Positions 39,651-48,249 of a DNA stretch of 64,000 nt are shown here, one piece after another. The position numbers were made by a program, and so were the translations under genes. The first letter of the stretch is position 1, and every line of letters starts with the position of its first letter. This stretch comes from Bradyrhizobium tropiciagri (lineage in GTDB: Bacteria > Pseudomonadota > Alphaproteobacteria > Rhizobiales > Xanthobacteraceae), in assembly GCF_018130505.1 (NCBI RefSeq), contig NZ_JAFCKH010000013.1, positions 1-64,000 on the forward strand, in the 5' to 3' direction. The notes under the pieces were generated by a model. That model made no database searches. It saw only the letters and a program-made list of their open reading frames with translations, and was not told where the DNA came from.

Positions 39651-40385
39651 CGCCGAGAGCTGCTTCTCGGCGATCGAGAGCCACTCGGCCTGCGCGTTGC
39701 GCAGATAGCGCGGGGCGCGGCGCATCTGGATCAGGAGTTCGTTGAACACCATGCGCGCCTCGGCGCTGCGGCCGACCACCTGCAGCAGCAGGCCATAGCG
39801 GACGCGGGCTTCCGCGCCGGGAAAATACTGCGTGACCGCCTGGTACTCCGCCAGCGCCTCGTCGACCCGGCCGACCTCGGCCAGCGCACGGGCGTAGAGC
39901 AAGTGTCCGTCGGCGGATTCGAAATCCGGCCAGCGCTCGCGCAACGCATCGAGCGTCGCCAGCGCGTCGGCGGGCCGCTTGCGGGCGAACTGGGCCTGCG
40001 CCTTGGCCAGCGCGTACGACGGATCGTCACCCTGCGGCTGCCGCATGACATGGTCGTAGTGGTTTTCCGCCTCCTCGAAGCGCCCCACGTTCTGGCACTC
40101 AGTCGCCAGCGCCACGCGGTTGGCAATGGTGTCTGACGTGGCGAGGCGGTCCGACAGATCGCGATACTGCTTCTCCGGATCGAGCTTGTTGGCGACCCGC
40201 TTGCGCGCCTGCGCGCCGCCCGGCCCGCCCCACCATTCCGGCACCAGCTCGACGACGATGTAGGCGAGCGCGCCGAACAGCGGCACCATCAGGATGATGA
40301 AGGCCCATGGCTGGAGCCGCCCGGTGCGTGAGGCGTGGTAGATCAGGGTGATGTCGAGCAGCAATACGACCAATGCAACGGGCAT
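39648..40385 (-). CDS. membrane-anchored tetratricopeptide repeat protein
   Basis: A 245-residue protein. Two N-terminal membrane segments (MPVALVVLLLDITLIYHA; WAFIILMVPLFGALAYIVVELVPEWWGG) resemble the PLDc_N module. The cytoplasmic part has three to four TPR-like helical repeats (FEEAENHYDHVMRQ; ALAKAQAQFARKRPADALATL; YARALAEVGRVDEALAEYQAV). TPRs usually hold protein complexes; the partner is unknown. The start ATG 40385 has AGGGG upstream. It is 200 bp downstream of the Bug-type gene. Confidence 0.82.
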   Translation of the reverse strand: MPVALVVLLLDITLIYHASRTGRLQPWAFIILMVPLFGALAYIVVELVPEWWGGPGGAQARKRVANKLDPEKQYRDLSDRLATSDTIANRVALATECQNVGRFEEAENHYDHVMRQPQGDDPSYALAKAQAQFARKRPADALATLDALRERWPDFESADGHLLYARALAEVGRVDEALAEYQAVTQYFPGAEARVRYGLLLQVVGRSAEARMVFNELLIQMRRAPRYLRNAQAEWLSIAEKQLSA

Positions 40386-40585
40386 GCGGACCCCTGCGAA
40401 CCGGACCGACCATCCAAATCGCCACCGTCTTAACGTGCCCGCCACGCCGCGGCAATCCTAGGTGGCGATCCGGGCCGCGCTAGCGTGAAGAGAGTGTGAA
40501 ACGGAAGCGGCTATCCCTGCATTGGTCTCGGACGGAACGGATCAGGTTCACCGCGGGCGCACCCTGACCGGCGCGCGCAAGGCCG

Positions 40586-41545
40586 CTATTTCTTGTCGTC
40601 CGCCAGCAGCGTGCGGTATTTCGCGACGTCGCGCGTCACCAGCTGCTGCAGCGCCTCGGGCGCCAGCTCGCTGGCGTCGGGCGCGACCGTCGACAGGTCA
40701 GCGAACCGCTTCTTCACCGGCTCGCTCGCGACCGCCGTGCGCGCCGCCGCGTTCAGCTTGGCGATGATCTCGCCCGGCGTGCCCTTGGGCGCGAACAGCC
40801 CGTTCCAGCCCTGCGCCTCGAACTCCGGCAACCCCGCCTCCGCCGAGGTCGGCAGCTCCGGCAGGCTCGCGAGCCGCACGGTCGAGCCGACCACGACGGC
40901 CTTCACCAGCTTGTCGTCGATCGCCTGCGACACCGAGGCCGCGGCATCGCAAACGCCGTCGATCTGGCCGCCGATCGCGTCCGTCAGCGCCGGCGCCGCG
41001 CCGCGATAGCCGACCAGCGTCACGTCGACGCCGGCCGCATGCACGAAGCTCTTGCAGATCAGGTAATTCGAGGAGCCGACGCCGGCATGGCCGAGGTTGA
41101 CCTTGCCCGGGTTCTTCTTCGCGTAGTCGATGAACTCTTTCAAATCCTTGGCCGGAAAGTCCTTGCGCAGCGCGACGATGCCGAAGGTCTTGGCGACCAC
41201 GGCGATCGGCGCGAACGATTCCGGCGTGAACGCCAGCTTCGGATAGATCGTATAGGTCGCGGCATTGGTGCCGGCATTGCCGATCGCGATCGTGTAGCCG
41301 TCCGGCTCGGCGCGCGCGGCCCGCGTCAGCGCGGTCGAGCCACCAGCGCCGGCGACGTTCTCGATGATGATGCTCTGGCCGAGCGCGACGCCCATCTGGT
41401 CGGCCACCGCGCGCGCGATCACGTCGGACGTGCCGCCGGCCGCGAACGGCACGATCATGGTGATGGGACGTTTTGGAAAGTCCTGCGCCTGCGCCGCCGT
41501 CGCAAGCAGGAGCGCCGCGGCTGCGGCAAGGCACCGCCCCAACAT
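40586..41545 (-). CDS. Bug-family (TctC) tripartite tricarboxylate transporter binding protein
   Basis: A 319-residue periplasmic solute-binding protein with signal peptide (AAAAALLLATAAQA). Signature motifs are FPKRPITMIVPFAAGGTSDVIARAVA and IIIENVAGAGGSTALTRAARAEPDGYT, plus GSSNYLICKSF and EFEAQGWNGLFAPKGTP. These proteins bind carboxylates and similar small molecules; no TctA/TctB membrane partner lies next to it, which is usual for the many orphan Bug genes in Bradyrhizobium. It starts 5 bp after the purQ stop, so it is likely co-transcribed with the purine genes. Confidence 0.92.
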   Translation of the reverse strand: MLGRCLAAAAALLLATAAQAQDFPKRPITMIVPFAAGGTSDVIARAVADQMGVALGQSIIIENVAGAGGSTALTRAARAEPDGYTIAIGNAGTNAATYTIYPKLAFTPESFAPIAVVAKTFGIVALRKDFPAKDLKEFIDYAKKNPGKVNLGHAGVGSSNYLICKSFVHAAGVDVTLVGYRGAAPALTDAIGGQIDGVCDAAASVSQAIDDKLVKAVVVGSTVRLASLPELPTSAEAGLPEFEAQGWNGLFAPKGTPGEIIAKLNAAARTAVASEPVKKRFADLSTVAPDASELAPEALQQLVTRDVAKYRTLLADDKK

Positions 41546-41550
41546 GATTG

Positions 41551-42249
41551 CTACGCCGCCTTCAGATGCTGAGCCAAGCCAGCGAATAGGCCGCGGCCGT
41601 CGGTGCAGCCCATGATCTCTTCGACGTGGTTTTCCGGATGCGGCATCATGCCGAGCACGTTGCCGCGCTCGTTGACGATGCCGGCGATCGAATTGGCGGC
41701 ACCGTTGAAGTTGGAGGCCTCGTCGACCACGCCCTCCGGCGAGCAGTAGCGGTAGAGCACCCGCCCCTCGCCCTCGAGCCGCTTCAGCGTCTCCTCGTCG
41801 GCCTCGTAATTGCCCTCGCCGTGCGCGACCGGCACGCGGATCACCTGGCCGGCATTGTAGCCGCGGGTGAACGGCGTGTCGGAGCGCTCGATCTTCATGT
41901 GGACGTCGCGGCAGACGAATTTCAGCTGCGCATTGCGCATCAGGACGCCCGGCAGCAGCCCGGACTCGCAGAGGATCTGGAAACCGTTGCAGACGCCGAG
42001 CACGAGCCCGCCCTTGGCCGCGAAGTCGCGCACCGCGTCCATCACCGGCGCCCGCGCCGCGATCGCCCCGCAGCGCAGGTAGTCGCCATAGGAGAAGCCG
42101 CCGGGCACCACCACGAGATCGGTGCCCGCAGGCAGCGCTGTGTCTGCGTGCCAGACCATCGCGGCGTCGTTGCCGGAGGCGAGCTTGAGCGCGCGCGCCA
42201 TGTCGCGCTCGCGGTTGATGCCGGGGAAGACGAGGACGGCTGATTTCAT
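41551..42249 (-). CDS. purQ: phosphoribosylformylglycinamidine synthase subunit PurQ
   Basis: A 232-residue class I glutamine amidotransferase that supplies ammonia to PurL. The nucleophile is Cys87 in [12 protein letters not shown]; the His-Glu pair is in [13 protein letters not shown] near the C-terminus. It begins [21 protein letters not shown]. The start is ATG 42249; the frame is open ten codons further but overlaps the preceding gene. It is flanked within 5 bp on each side by non-purine genes (a hypothetical exported protein upstream and the Bug protein downstream). Confidence 0.97.
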   Translation of the reverse strand: MKSAVLVFPGINRERDMARALKLASGNDAAMVWHADTALPAGTDLVVVPGGFSYGDYLRCGAIAARAPVMDAVRDFAAKGGLVLGVCNGFQILCESGLLPGVLMRNAQLKFVCRDVHMKIERSDTPFTRGYNAGQVIRVPVAHGEGNYEADEETLKRLEGEGRVLYRYCSPEGVVDEASNFNGAANSIAGIVNERGNVLGMMPHPENHVEEIMGCTDGRGLFAGLAQHLKAA

Positions 42250-42253
42250 GTGA

Positions 42254-42832
42254 TCACCGGGTTTTGGGCGCGAGAACAAGCATCACCGCGACCGCGAACA
42301 CTGCGTAATTGTCGTTGCTGACCTTTTCGTCGCTTGCCGAACTGATCACGCTGGCGGCGGCGCGCGTACCGAACAGCATGCCGCTGACTTGATATTCGTT
42401 GATGCCCTTGGGCGACACCGTCAGGCGCCGCGCCTTGTACATCCTCGGCACCGCGGTGCCCTTGTCACCGTCGATACCGAGCATCGTCGTGCGCTGTCCC
42501 GGCGTCCGCTGATCCAGCGCCTTGATGATCTGGTCCTGGCCCTCGCGGAACTGGGCCAGGGTCATCGGAGTGCCGGCAGGATAGAACCGGTAGCTGACCT
42601 TGGAACCTGCACCACAGCTCGGTTGTTCGCAGCGGAACATGTGGACGTCATTGGCGGCGCGATCATAACGCCACCCCTTCACCGAAACCGGCGGCCGCTC
42701 CGCCGCGGAAGGCGGTGGTGGCGCCGATTGCGCCGAAGCCCCGCCTACTCCGGCAACCGTCAGCAGCACGAGCGAAAACGCCCGGAGCAGGCTGCGATGG
42801 CGGCCAGGAAAGGTGGGAGCGGCTGTCGTCAT
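42254..42832 (-). CDS. exported hypothetical protein between purS and purQ
   Basis: A 192-residue protein with signal peptide ([20 protein letters not shown]) and a Pro-rich linker, then a domain with two cysteines ([24 protein letters not shown]) and a C-terminal hydrophobic stretch ([17 protein letters not shown]). I recognise no domain. It starts 13 bp after the purS stop and ends 4 bp before the purQ start, so it is embedded in the purine operon although its signal peptide places it in the envelope. Confidence 0.75.
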   Translation of the reverse strand: MTTAAPTFPGRHRSLLRAFSLVLLTVAGVGGASAQSAPPPPSAAERPPVSVKGWRYDRAANDVHMFRCEQPSCGAGSKVSYRFYPAGTPMTLAQFREGQDQIIKALDQRTPGQRTTMLGIDGDKGTAVPRMYKARRLTVSPKGINEYQVSGMLFGTRAAASVISSASDEKVSNDNYAVFAVAVMLVLAPKTR

Positions 42833-42845
42833 TTGGCTTGCCCGG

Positions 42846-43088
42846 TCAGCTCAGCAGCTCGACCCGGTAGTTCTCGATCACTGTGTTCGCCAGCAACTTG
42901 TCGGCGGCGGCCTTCAGCGCCGCCTCCGCCTTGGCCTTGTCGGTCGCCGCGAGCTCGATGTCGAACACCTTGCCCTGGCGGACGCTGGCGACACCATCGA
43001 CGCCGAGCGATTTCAGCGCACCCTCGATCGCCTTGCCCTGCGGATCGAGGATACCGGTCTTCAACGTCACAGTCACACGTGCCTTCAC
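42846..43088 (-). CDS. purS: phosphoribosylformylglycinamidine synthase subunit PurS
   Basis: An 80-residue PurS, the small subunit that holds PurL and PurQ together for ammonia transfer. Typical sequence: MKARVTVTLKTGILDPQGKAI, SLGVDGVASVRQGKVFDIEL and the end ANTVIENYRVELL. It begins 15 bp after the purC stop. Confidence 0.96.
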   Translation of the reverse strand: MKARVTVTLKTGILDPQGKAIEGALKSLGVDGVASVRQGKVFDIELAATDKAKAEAALKAAADKLLANTVIENYRVELLS

Positions 43089-43103
43089 GGTCGCCCCTTG
43101 AAC

Positions 43104-43871
43104 TTAGCTCTTCACCAGCACCGGGCCGGTGCCGGCCGGCCGCTCGTTTTCCATCAGAATGCCGAGCCGCTTCGCGACCTCGGTGTAGGCCTCGAGCAGG
43201 CCGCCGAGATCCCTGCGGAAGCGGTCCTTGTCGAGCTTCTCGTTCGACTTGATGTCCCAGAGGCGGCAGCTGTCCGGCGAGATCTCGTCGGCGACGATGA
43301 TCCGCATCATTTCATTTTCAAACAGCCGGCCGCACTCCATCTTGAAGTCGACGAGGCGGATGCCGATGCCGAGGAAGAGCCCGGTCAGGAAGTCGTTGAC
43401 GCGAATGGCGAGCGCCATGATGTCGTCGATCTCCTGCGGCGTGGCCCAGCCGAAGGCGGTGATGTGCTCTTCCGACACCATCGGGTCGTTGAGCTGGTCG
43501 TTCTTGTAATAGAACTCGATGATCGAGCGCGGCAGCTGGGTGCCCTCCTCGATCCCGAGGCGCTGCGACAGCGAGCCGGCGGCGACGTTGCGCACCACCA
43601 CCTCGAGCGGCACGATCTCGACCTCGCGAATCAGCTGCTCGCGCATGTTGAGGCGGCGGATGAAATGGGTCGGCACCCCGATATCGTTGAGGTGCTGGAA
43701 CAGGTACTCCGAGATCCGGTTGTTGAGGACACCCTTGCCCTCGATCACCTGGTGTTTCTTGGCATTGAAGGCGGTCGCGTCGTCCTTGAAGTGCTGGATC
43801 AGGGTTCCCGGCTCGGGGCCTTCGTAAAGCACCTTGGCCTTGCCTTCATAGATACGGCGTCGACGGCTCAT
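43104..43871 (-). CDS. purC: SAICAR synthase
   Basis: A 255-residue phosphoribosylaminoimidazole-succinocarboxamide synthase, which condenses CAIR with aspartate. Motifs: [20 protein letters not shown] (ATP site), [28 protein letters not shown] and [15 protein letters not shown] 43871 (MSRRRR) matches family length; an in-frame ATG at 43901 adds ten residues and has a GGAG 12 bases before it, so it cannot be excluded. It is first in the purC-purS-hypothetical-purQ-Bug order and is divergent from the DUF1476 gene. Confidence 0.96.
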   Translation of the reverse strand: MSRRRRIYEGKAKVLYEGPEPGTLIQHFKDDATAFNAKKHQVIEGKGVLNNRISEYLFQHLNDIGVPTHFIRRLNMREQLIREVEIVPLEVVVRNVAAGSLSQRLGIEEGTQLPRSIIEFYYKNDQLNDPMVSEEHITAFGWATPQEIDDIMALAIRVNDFLTGLFLGIGIRLVDFKMECGRLFENEMMRIIVADEISPDSCRLWDIKSNEKLDKDRFRRDLGGLLEAYTEVAKRLGILMENERPAGTGPVLVKS

Positions 43872-44253
43872 TGGGATGTACCGTGTTTTGTTGAAATCCA
43901 TGGATTTGGGTGCTCCGGATGACTTGGGTTACGACCCACGACGGAGCTGCCGCGGAGGCCTGGAACCTGGGAATCCCAATTGGAAACAGAACAAGAACCA
44001 CGCCTGACGGCAACCTATCCGATTGGCCCATCCAGCACAATCGATACCGCCCCCTGGGGGGCACTTATACCGGCCTATCGGCAACGGCCGTTTAGGTCGG
44101 ATTTTGCCGATTTCGACTGCGGCTTAACGGCTCGTTGTCTTGCTGTTTCCACCCACATATTTAGGCACTGATCGGACGACCGCAACCGACGTCAAGGCGT
44201 TACATCAGTGCCTTAGACCAGAGCTTACCATCAGAGGGGATTGGAACTTCGGC
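43872..44253. promoter_or_regulatory. divergent promoter region between purC and the DUF1476 gene
   Basis: About 380 bp with no gene (350 bp if purC starts at 43901). It must hold promoters in both directions. A CCCCCTGGGGGG palindrome is seen at 44051-44062. No riboswitch fold was recognised, and no clear PurR-type site. Confidence 0.4.
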
Positions 44254-44577
44254 ATGAACGAATTCAACAAGCGCGAGGAAGGTTTCGAGAAGAAGTTCGC
44301 CCTCGACGAGGAGCAGAAGTTCAAGGCCGAAGCCCGCCGCAACAAGCTGCTGGGCCTGTGGACGGCCGAAAAGCTCGGCATCTCCGGCGATGCCGCCAAT
44401 GCCTATGCCAAGGAAGTGGTGGCCGCCGATTTCGAGGAAGCCGGCGACGGCGATGTCCTCAAAAAGGTATTGAACGACCTCACCGCCAAGGGCCAGGCCG
44501 TCACTGAACGCGACATCCGCGCCAAGATGGACGAACTGCTGGCCGTGGCGGCGGCCCAGGTCAAGGCCGGGAACTGA
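44254..44577 (+). CDS. DUF1476 protein (F1-ATPase inhibitor zeta subunit family)
   Basis: A 107-residue helical protein (MNEFNKREEGFEKKFALDEE; QKFKAEARRNKLLGLWTAEKLG; DVLKKVLNDLTAKG; DIRAKMDELLAVAA). In Paracoccus the homologue inhibits the F1 part of ATP synthase through its N-terminus. The gene is commonly divergent from purC in alphaproteobacteria, as here. ATG 44254 follows GAGGGGATT. Confidence 0.93.
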   Translation: MNEFNKREEGFEKKFALDEEQKFKAEARRNKLLGLWTAEKLGISGDAANAYAKEVVAADFEEAGDGDVLKKVLNDLTAKGQAVTERDIRAKMDELLAVAAAQVKAGN

Positions 44578-44609
44578 GCTCCCGCCTCCGGCACCCTTCA
44601 GCCGAAACC

Positions 44610-45554
44610 CTACGCGCGCCGGACACCGTTCCGGCGCGACGCTTTTGGCGACGGCGCTTTGCTGAAATCGGCGCGGATGATGTCGAGCAGTAACCGCGAC
44701 GCCGCGCTCAGGAAGCCGCCGCGCCGGGTCACCGCCACGACGTCATGGCTGGCGGCGAGATCGCCGACGCCGATGGTCGCGATCGCCGAGCGGCCGAGTT
44801 CTTCGGCCGCATTGCTTTCCGACAGCAGCGCGATGCCGAATCCGGCTTCGACCAGGCGCTTCTGCGCGGTCAGGCTGTCGACCGGCGTCCAGGACACCTC
44901 CCCCAGCCCGTGGGTCTGAAACAGCGCGAAGACATGTGAGGCCGTGATCTCGCGGCGCCCCGGCACGATCGGGAATGCGATCCAGCGTTCGTCGCGCAAC
45001 TTCGCGAGTTTCGCGACCCGCCGACCCGCCAGCGGATGGTCCGTCGCGCAGACCACCGCCAGCGGCTCGGCGAGCAGCATGTCGCAATCGAGCTCCGGCG
45101 AGCGGTCGCGGTCATAGCGCAGGCCGATCGTCGCCTCGCCGCGCCGGACGAGGTCGCTGACCTCGGCGCTGGTCGCGGTGCGCAGCGACAGCTCGACATC
45201 CGGATGCTGACGGGCGAAGCGCTTCAGCACTTTGGAGAGCCGCGCGCCGGCGAGCGTGCCGGTCACCGCCAGCGCCACCGGGCCGACATCGTCGCGCTTG
45301 AGCGCACGGACCGCGTTCTCGGCATCCTGCGCCGCCGCCACCGCGCGCTCGGCATAGGGCACCATCACCCGCCCCGCATCGCTGAGCCTGGTCTTGCCGC
45401 CGATCCGCTCGAACAGCGGCACGCCGAGCTCCTGCTCGAGCAGCGCGATGCGGCGCGAGATCGCCGGCTGCGAGCGATGCAGGGCCTTGGCGGCGTTCGA
45501 GATGCCGCCGAGGCGATGCACGACGAGGAACGTGTTGAGCGCGTCGCTGTCCAT
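44610..45554 (-). CDS. LysR-family transcriptional regulator
   Basis: A 314-residue regulator. N-terminal winged helix at 1-60 (LNTFLVVHRLGGISNAAKALHRSQPAISRRIALLEQELG in family terms; key residues SQPAISRRI), then a periplasmic-binding-like effector domain from about 90. It is divergent from the PEP mutase/isocitrate lyase-family gene over a 125-bp gap, the standard LysR arrangement, so that gene is its likely target. The effector is unknown. Its 3' end contains a CGCGCCGG / CCGGCGCG hairpin (44615-44638) that may end the convergent DUF1476 transcript. Confidence 0.93.
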   Translation of the reverse strand: MDSDALNTFLVVHRLGGISNAAKALHRSQPAISRRIALLEQELGVPLFERIGGKTRLSDAGRVMVPYAERAVAAAQDAENAVRALKRDDVGPVALAVTGTLAGARLSKVLKRFARQHPDVELSLRTATSAEVSDLVRRGEATIGLRYDRDRSPELDCDMLLAEPLAVVCATDHPLAGRRVAKLAKLRDERWIAFPIVPGRREITASHVFALFQTHGLGEVSWTPVDSLTAQKRLVEAGFGIALLSESNAAEELGRSAIATIGVGDLAASHDVVAVTRRGGFLSAASRLLLDIIRADFSKAPSPKASRRNGVRRA

Positions 45555-45679
45555 CTACCGCTTCCCATGCAAAAAACTGATGCTATTAAGAAAAATAACA
45601 AATTTGGCTGATGGGCGAAACCGCCCTACGTTCGGAGCCGGTCACCGTCGACGCAACATCGGCACACAAGGGAATTCAC
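45555..45679. promoter_or_regulatory. LysR-type divergent control region
   Basis: 125 bp, AT-rich at 45569-45608. A TTAAGAAAAATAACAA stretch contains T-N11-A spacing and overlaps the likely leftward promoter; this is the probable LysR binding zone, not a proven site. Confidence 0.45.
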
Positions 45680-46507
45680 ATGCGCACCCAGGCGGACAAG
45701 GCGGCACGGTTTCGCGAACTGCATCAGCGCAGCGGGGCCTTCATCATCCCGAATCCGTGGGACGCCGGAACGGCGAGAATTCTTGCGGCGATGGGCTTCG
45801 AGGCGCTGGCGACCACGAGCCTCGGGCTTGCCAACACGCTCGGACAATCCGCCGTCAGCCTGGATGCCATCATCGAGAACTGCCGGGCGATCGCCGAGGC
45901 CACCGATCTGCCTGTCAACGCCGACCTCGAGAACTGCGGCGCCGACGATCCGAAGGCCGCGGCGCAGGCGATCGCGCGCGCGGCCGAGGCCGGCGTGGTC
46001 GGTGGCTCGATCGAGGATTCCACCGGCGATCCGCGGCAGCCGATCTATGAATTCTCGCTCGCGCTCGAGCGGGTGCAGGCCGCGGTCGAGGCCGCACGCG
46101 CGCTGCCCTTCCCGTTCATGCTGACCGCGCGCGCCGAGAACTTCCTCTGGGGCCGCAAGGATCTCGACGACACGATCAGGCGGCTGCAGGCCTTCGAGGC
46201 CGCCGGCGCCGACGTGCTGTATTCGCCGGGCCTCTACGACATCGCGACCATCCGTACCGTGGCGTCGTCGCTGAACAAGCCATTCAACCTCGTGATGGGC
46301 TTTGCCGATCCGACCCTGACGCTCGATGAGATCGCAGCCGCCGGCGTCAAGCGCATCAGCGTCGGCGGCGCGATGCAGCGCCACGCGCTGGCGGCGTTCC
46401 TACGCTGCGCCCGCGAGATGAAGGATCACGGCGCGTTCAGCTTCGTCCGCGACATGGCGCCGGTGAAGGAGGTGCGCGAAGCGTTCGCGGCAGCGAGTAG
46501 CGAGTAG
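45680..46507 (+). CDS. isocitrate lyase/PEP mutase-family enzyme
   Basis: A 275-residue enzyme of the PEP mutase/isocitrate lyase superfamily. Motifs: FIIPNPWDAGTARILAAMG near 22, VNADLENCGADDP (metal-binding acids) near 80, GVVGGSIEDSTG near 109, and MLTARAENFLWGRKDLDDTI near 148. Members cleave C-C bonds (methylisocitrate, oxaloacetate-like substrates) or form C-P bonds. The canonical lyase KKCGH loop is not seen, so it is more like the carboxyphosphonoenolpyruvate mutase-like subgroup of unknown substrate. ATG 45680 is preceded by AAGGGA. Confidence 0.88.
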   Translation: MRTQADKAARFRELHQRSGAFIIPNPWDAGTARILAAMGFEALATTSLGLANTLGQSAVSLDAIIENCRAIAEATDLPVNADLENCGADDPKAAAQAIARAAEAGVVGGSIEDSTGDPRQPIYEFSLALERVQAAVEAARALPFPFMLTARAENFLWGRKDLDDTIRRLQAFEAAGADVLYSPGLYDIATIRTVASSLNKPFNLVMGFADPTLTLDEIAAAGVKRISVGGAMQRHALAAFLRCAREMKDHGAFSFVRDMAPVKEVREAFAAASSE

Positions 46508-46622
46508 CGATTAGAAAGAATCCATTCGCTGTTTGCTATTCGCCGTCGCTCCTTCTCAATCCGCGCATTGGGCTTTCTCGATCCGCGCAATCCAGGCAGA
46601 AACGCATACTCTCCCTGAGAGC

Positions 46623-46703
46623 GTGTGAAACTCTTCACACAACCTCCGGCGATTTCCAGCCTACACGCCCGGCCGGGTTCGATCGAACGATCGCCGTTCG
46701 ATC
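46623..46703 (+). promoter_or_regulatory. two short palindromes upstream of the beta-rich protein gene
   Basis: GTGTGAA-N4-TTCACAC (46623-46640) and GATCGAACG-N5-CGTTCGATC (46681-46703) are perfect inverted repeats 30-110 bp ahead of the next start codon. They could be operators. Confidence 0.4.
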
Positions 46704-46732
46704 AATTGCACCCGATGAATGGGAGAGAAAAG

Positions 46733-47428
46733 ATGCCTGATACACTTCCTCCGTTTCCGACGATCGACAGTTTGTCGTGGGCCCCGCCGGCGCAGACCTC
46801 GCCGACAGAGGCCGCGCGCGTCGATAACGTAAGGCTGAACATTTTCGCAGATGCCGACAATGCCGACTACCAGAACTGGGTTTCGGACGTTCCGAGAGAC
46901 TCGGGCGATCCCCGCCTCAACAATTGGTGGTCGGGCCAGGCGCCGAAGTCGCCGCGGCGGCTCATCCTGCGCCACTACTGGAGGCTGGTGCCGGGCACCT
47001 TCACGCACCTGTCCCCCGGCAGCCATCTGCGACAGAGCTGGCAGTACACCAGCGGCATCTCGACGACCGAGTCGCAGTCGATCACCGCGCAGGTCGGGAT
47101 CAGCGCGGACGGCATCAGCGCCGGACTGAGCGCGACCTTCGGCAGGTCGGTCACGGTGAGCAGTCAAACATCGACGACCACCGAATACACCGTCGATCCC
47201 CCCGAGAGCGGAAAAGTCCACGTCTGGCTGCTCTGGGACCTCATGTACGACCTGTCGGTGGTCGACCAAAGCACCGGGACAGTGATCCCGGCGGGCACCT
47301 ATCGCGGCGACGTCGACTTTGCCGGCGATGCACACTACTCAGGTGCTTACCTGAGCTACCCTTGGACCCACCTCGTCGTTTCCTCGGGCAATCTCGTCTC
47401 GCAGGACAAGGTGTTTTCCGCCGTGTGA
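46733..47428 (+). CDS. hypothetical beta-rich protein, possibly aerolysin/ETX-like
   Basis: A 231-residue protein without signal peptide, started at ATG 46733 after GGGAGAG. The centre has alternating Ser/Thr/hydrophobic strands (SGISTTESQSITAQVGIS, GLSATFGRSVTVSSQTSTTT), the amphipathic pattern of the pore-forming hairpin in aerolysin/ETX-MTX2-type toxins. A Pro/Trp-rich N-terminal part and a beta-rich C-terminal part (TGTVIPAGTYRGDVDFAG) flank it. I recognise no close family and no toxin has been shown; the similarity is structural pattern only. It has a stand-alone transcription unit. Confidence 0.7.
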   Translation: MPDTLPPFPTIDSLSWAPPAQTSPTEAARVDNVRLNIFADADNADYQNWVSDVPRDSGDPRLNNWWSGQAPKSPRRLILRHYWRLVPGTFTHLSPGSHLRQSWQYTSGISTTESQSITAQVGISADGISAGLSATFGRSVTVSSQTSTTTEYTVDPPESGKVHVWLLWDLMYDLSVVDQSTGTVIPAGTYRGDVDFAGDAHYSGAYLSYPWTHLVVSSGNLVSQDKVFSAV

Positions 47429-47527
47429 TTTGGACGCCGATCGTTTCGCGATCGGCGGAGGATGGCCGCGCCGGCAATCGGCGCGGCCGAGCGGATGCGA
47501 GATATGGCCGCTGTCTCTCCCGAGACC

Positions 47528-48016
47528 TCACTCTTCCTTGAATCCGTACTCCGGCACGTTGCCGCTGGCGCCGTAATATTTGTACGGCAGAAATTTGCCG
47601 GACATCGTGATCTTGACGCGGTCGCCCTTCGGATTGGCGACGCGCTCCATCGCCATGTCGAAATCGATCGCCGACATGATGCCGTCGCCGAACTCCTCCT
47701 CGATCAGCGCCTTCCACGCCGGGCCGTTGACCATCACCATCTCGTAGAAGCGATAGATCAAGGGATCGGTCGGCGGCATCGGCGTGCCGGTGCCGCGCAT
47801 CGGCACCTCGTTGAGCATCGCGACCTCGGCCTTCGAGAGCCCGAACAACTCGCCCGCATTGGCGGCCTGCGGCTTCGTCAGTTTCATCTGGCCGAGGATG
47901 GCGCCTGTGATCAGCACCTCCGAATAGCCGCCGATCTTCTCGCAGATGTGTTTCCAACTCCAGCCCTTCTCGCGCTTGATGTCGAGCAGCTTTTCGGTGA
48001 GGTCTTCGCGTTTCAT
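47528..48016 (-). CDS. cynS: cyanate hydratase (cyanase)
   Basis: A 162-residue cyanase that converts cyanate plus bicarbonate to ammonia and CO2. The N-terminal POU-like helical domain (LLDIKREKGWSWKHICEKIG) and C-terminal catalytic domain are present. Catalytic residues fit Arg89, Glu92 (YRFYEMV) and Ser115 (GDGIMSAIDF), the equivalents of Arg96, Glu99 and Ser122 of E. coli. The gene is divergent from a LivK-type binding protein; no cynT or cynABD is beside it. Confidence 0.97.
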   Translation of the reverse strand: MKREDLTEKLLDIKREKGWSWKHICEKIGGYSEVLITGAILGQMKLTKPQAANAGELFGLSKAEVAMLNEVPMRGTGTPMPPTDPLIYRFYEMVMVNGPAWKALIEEEFGDGIMSAIDFDMAMERVANPKGDRVKITMSGKFLPYKYYGASGNVPEYGFKEE

Positions 48017-48249
48017 GGGTCGTCTCCCTGGCGTTGCAACTGAAACCGGCAGGCAAGGAACATGCCACAGGCATCTCCATCGTTATTCGAGACACCGCAA
48101 CAATATTTCCGATGCTAGCGACTGCGCACAAGTTCCGAAACGCTGCTCTCATAGACTGACAGAATCCCGGTCACGCATTGATCCGGGCAACCGCCGCAAG
48201 GTCAGCCGCCATGGCTGCCGAAAGGCCAATAAGAAAAAGGGGAAGCGCC

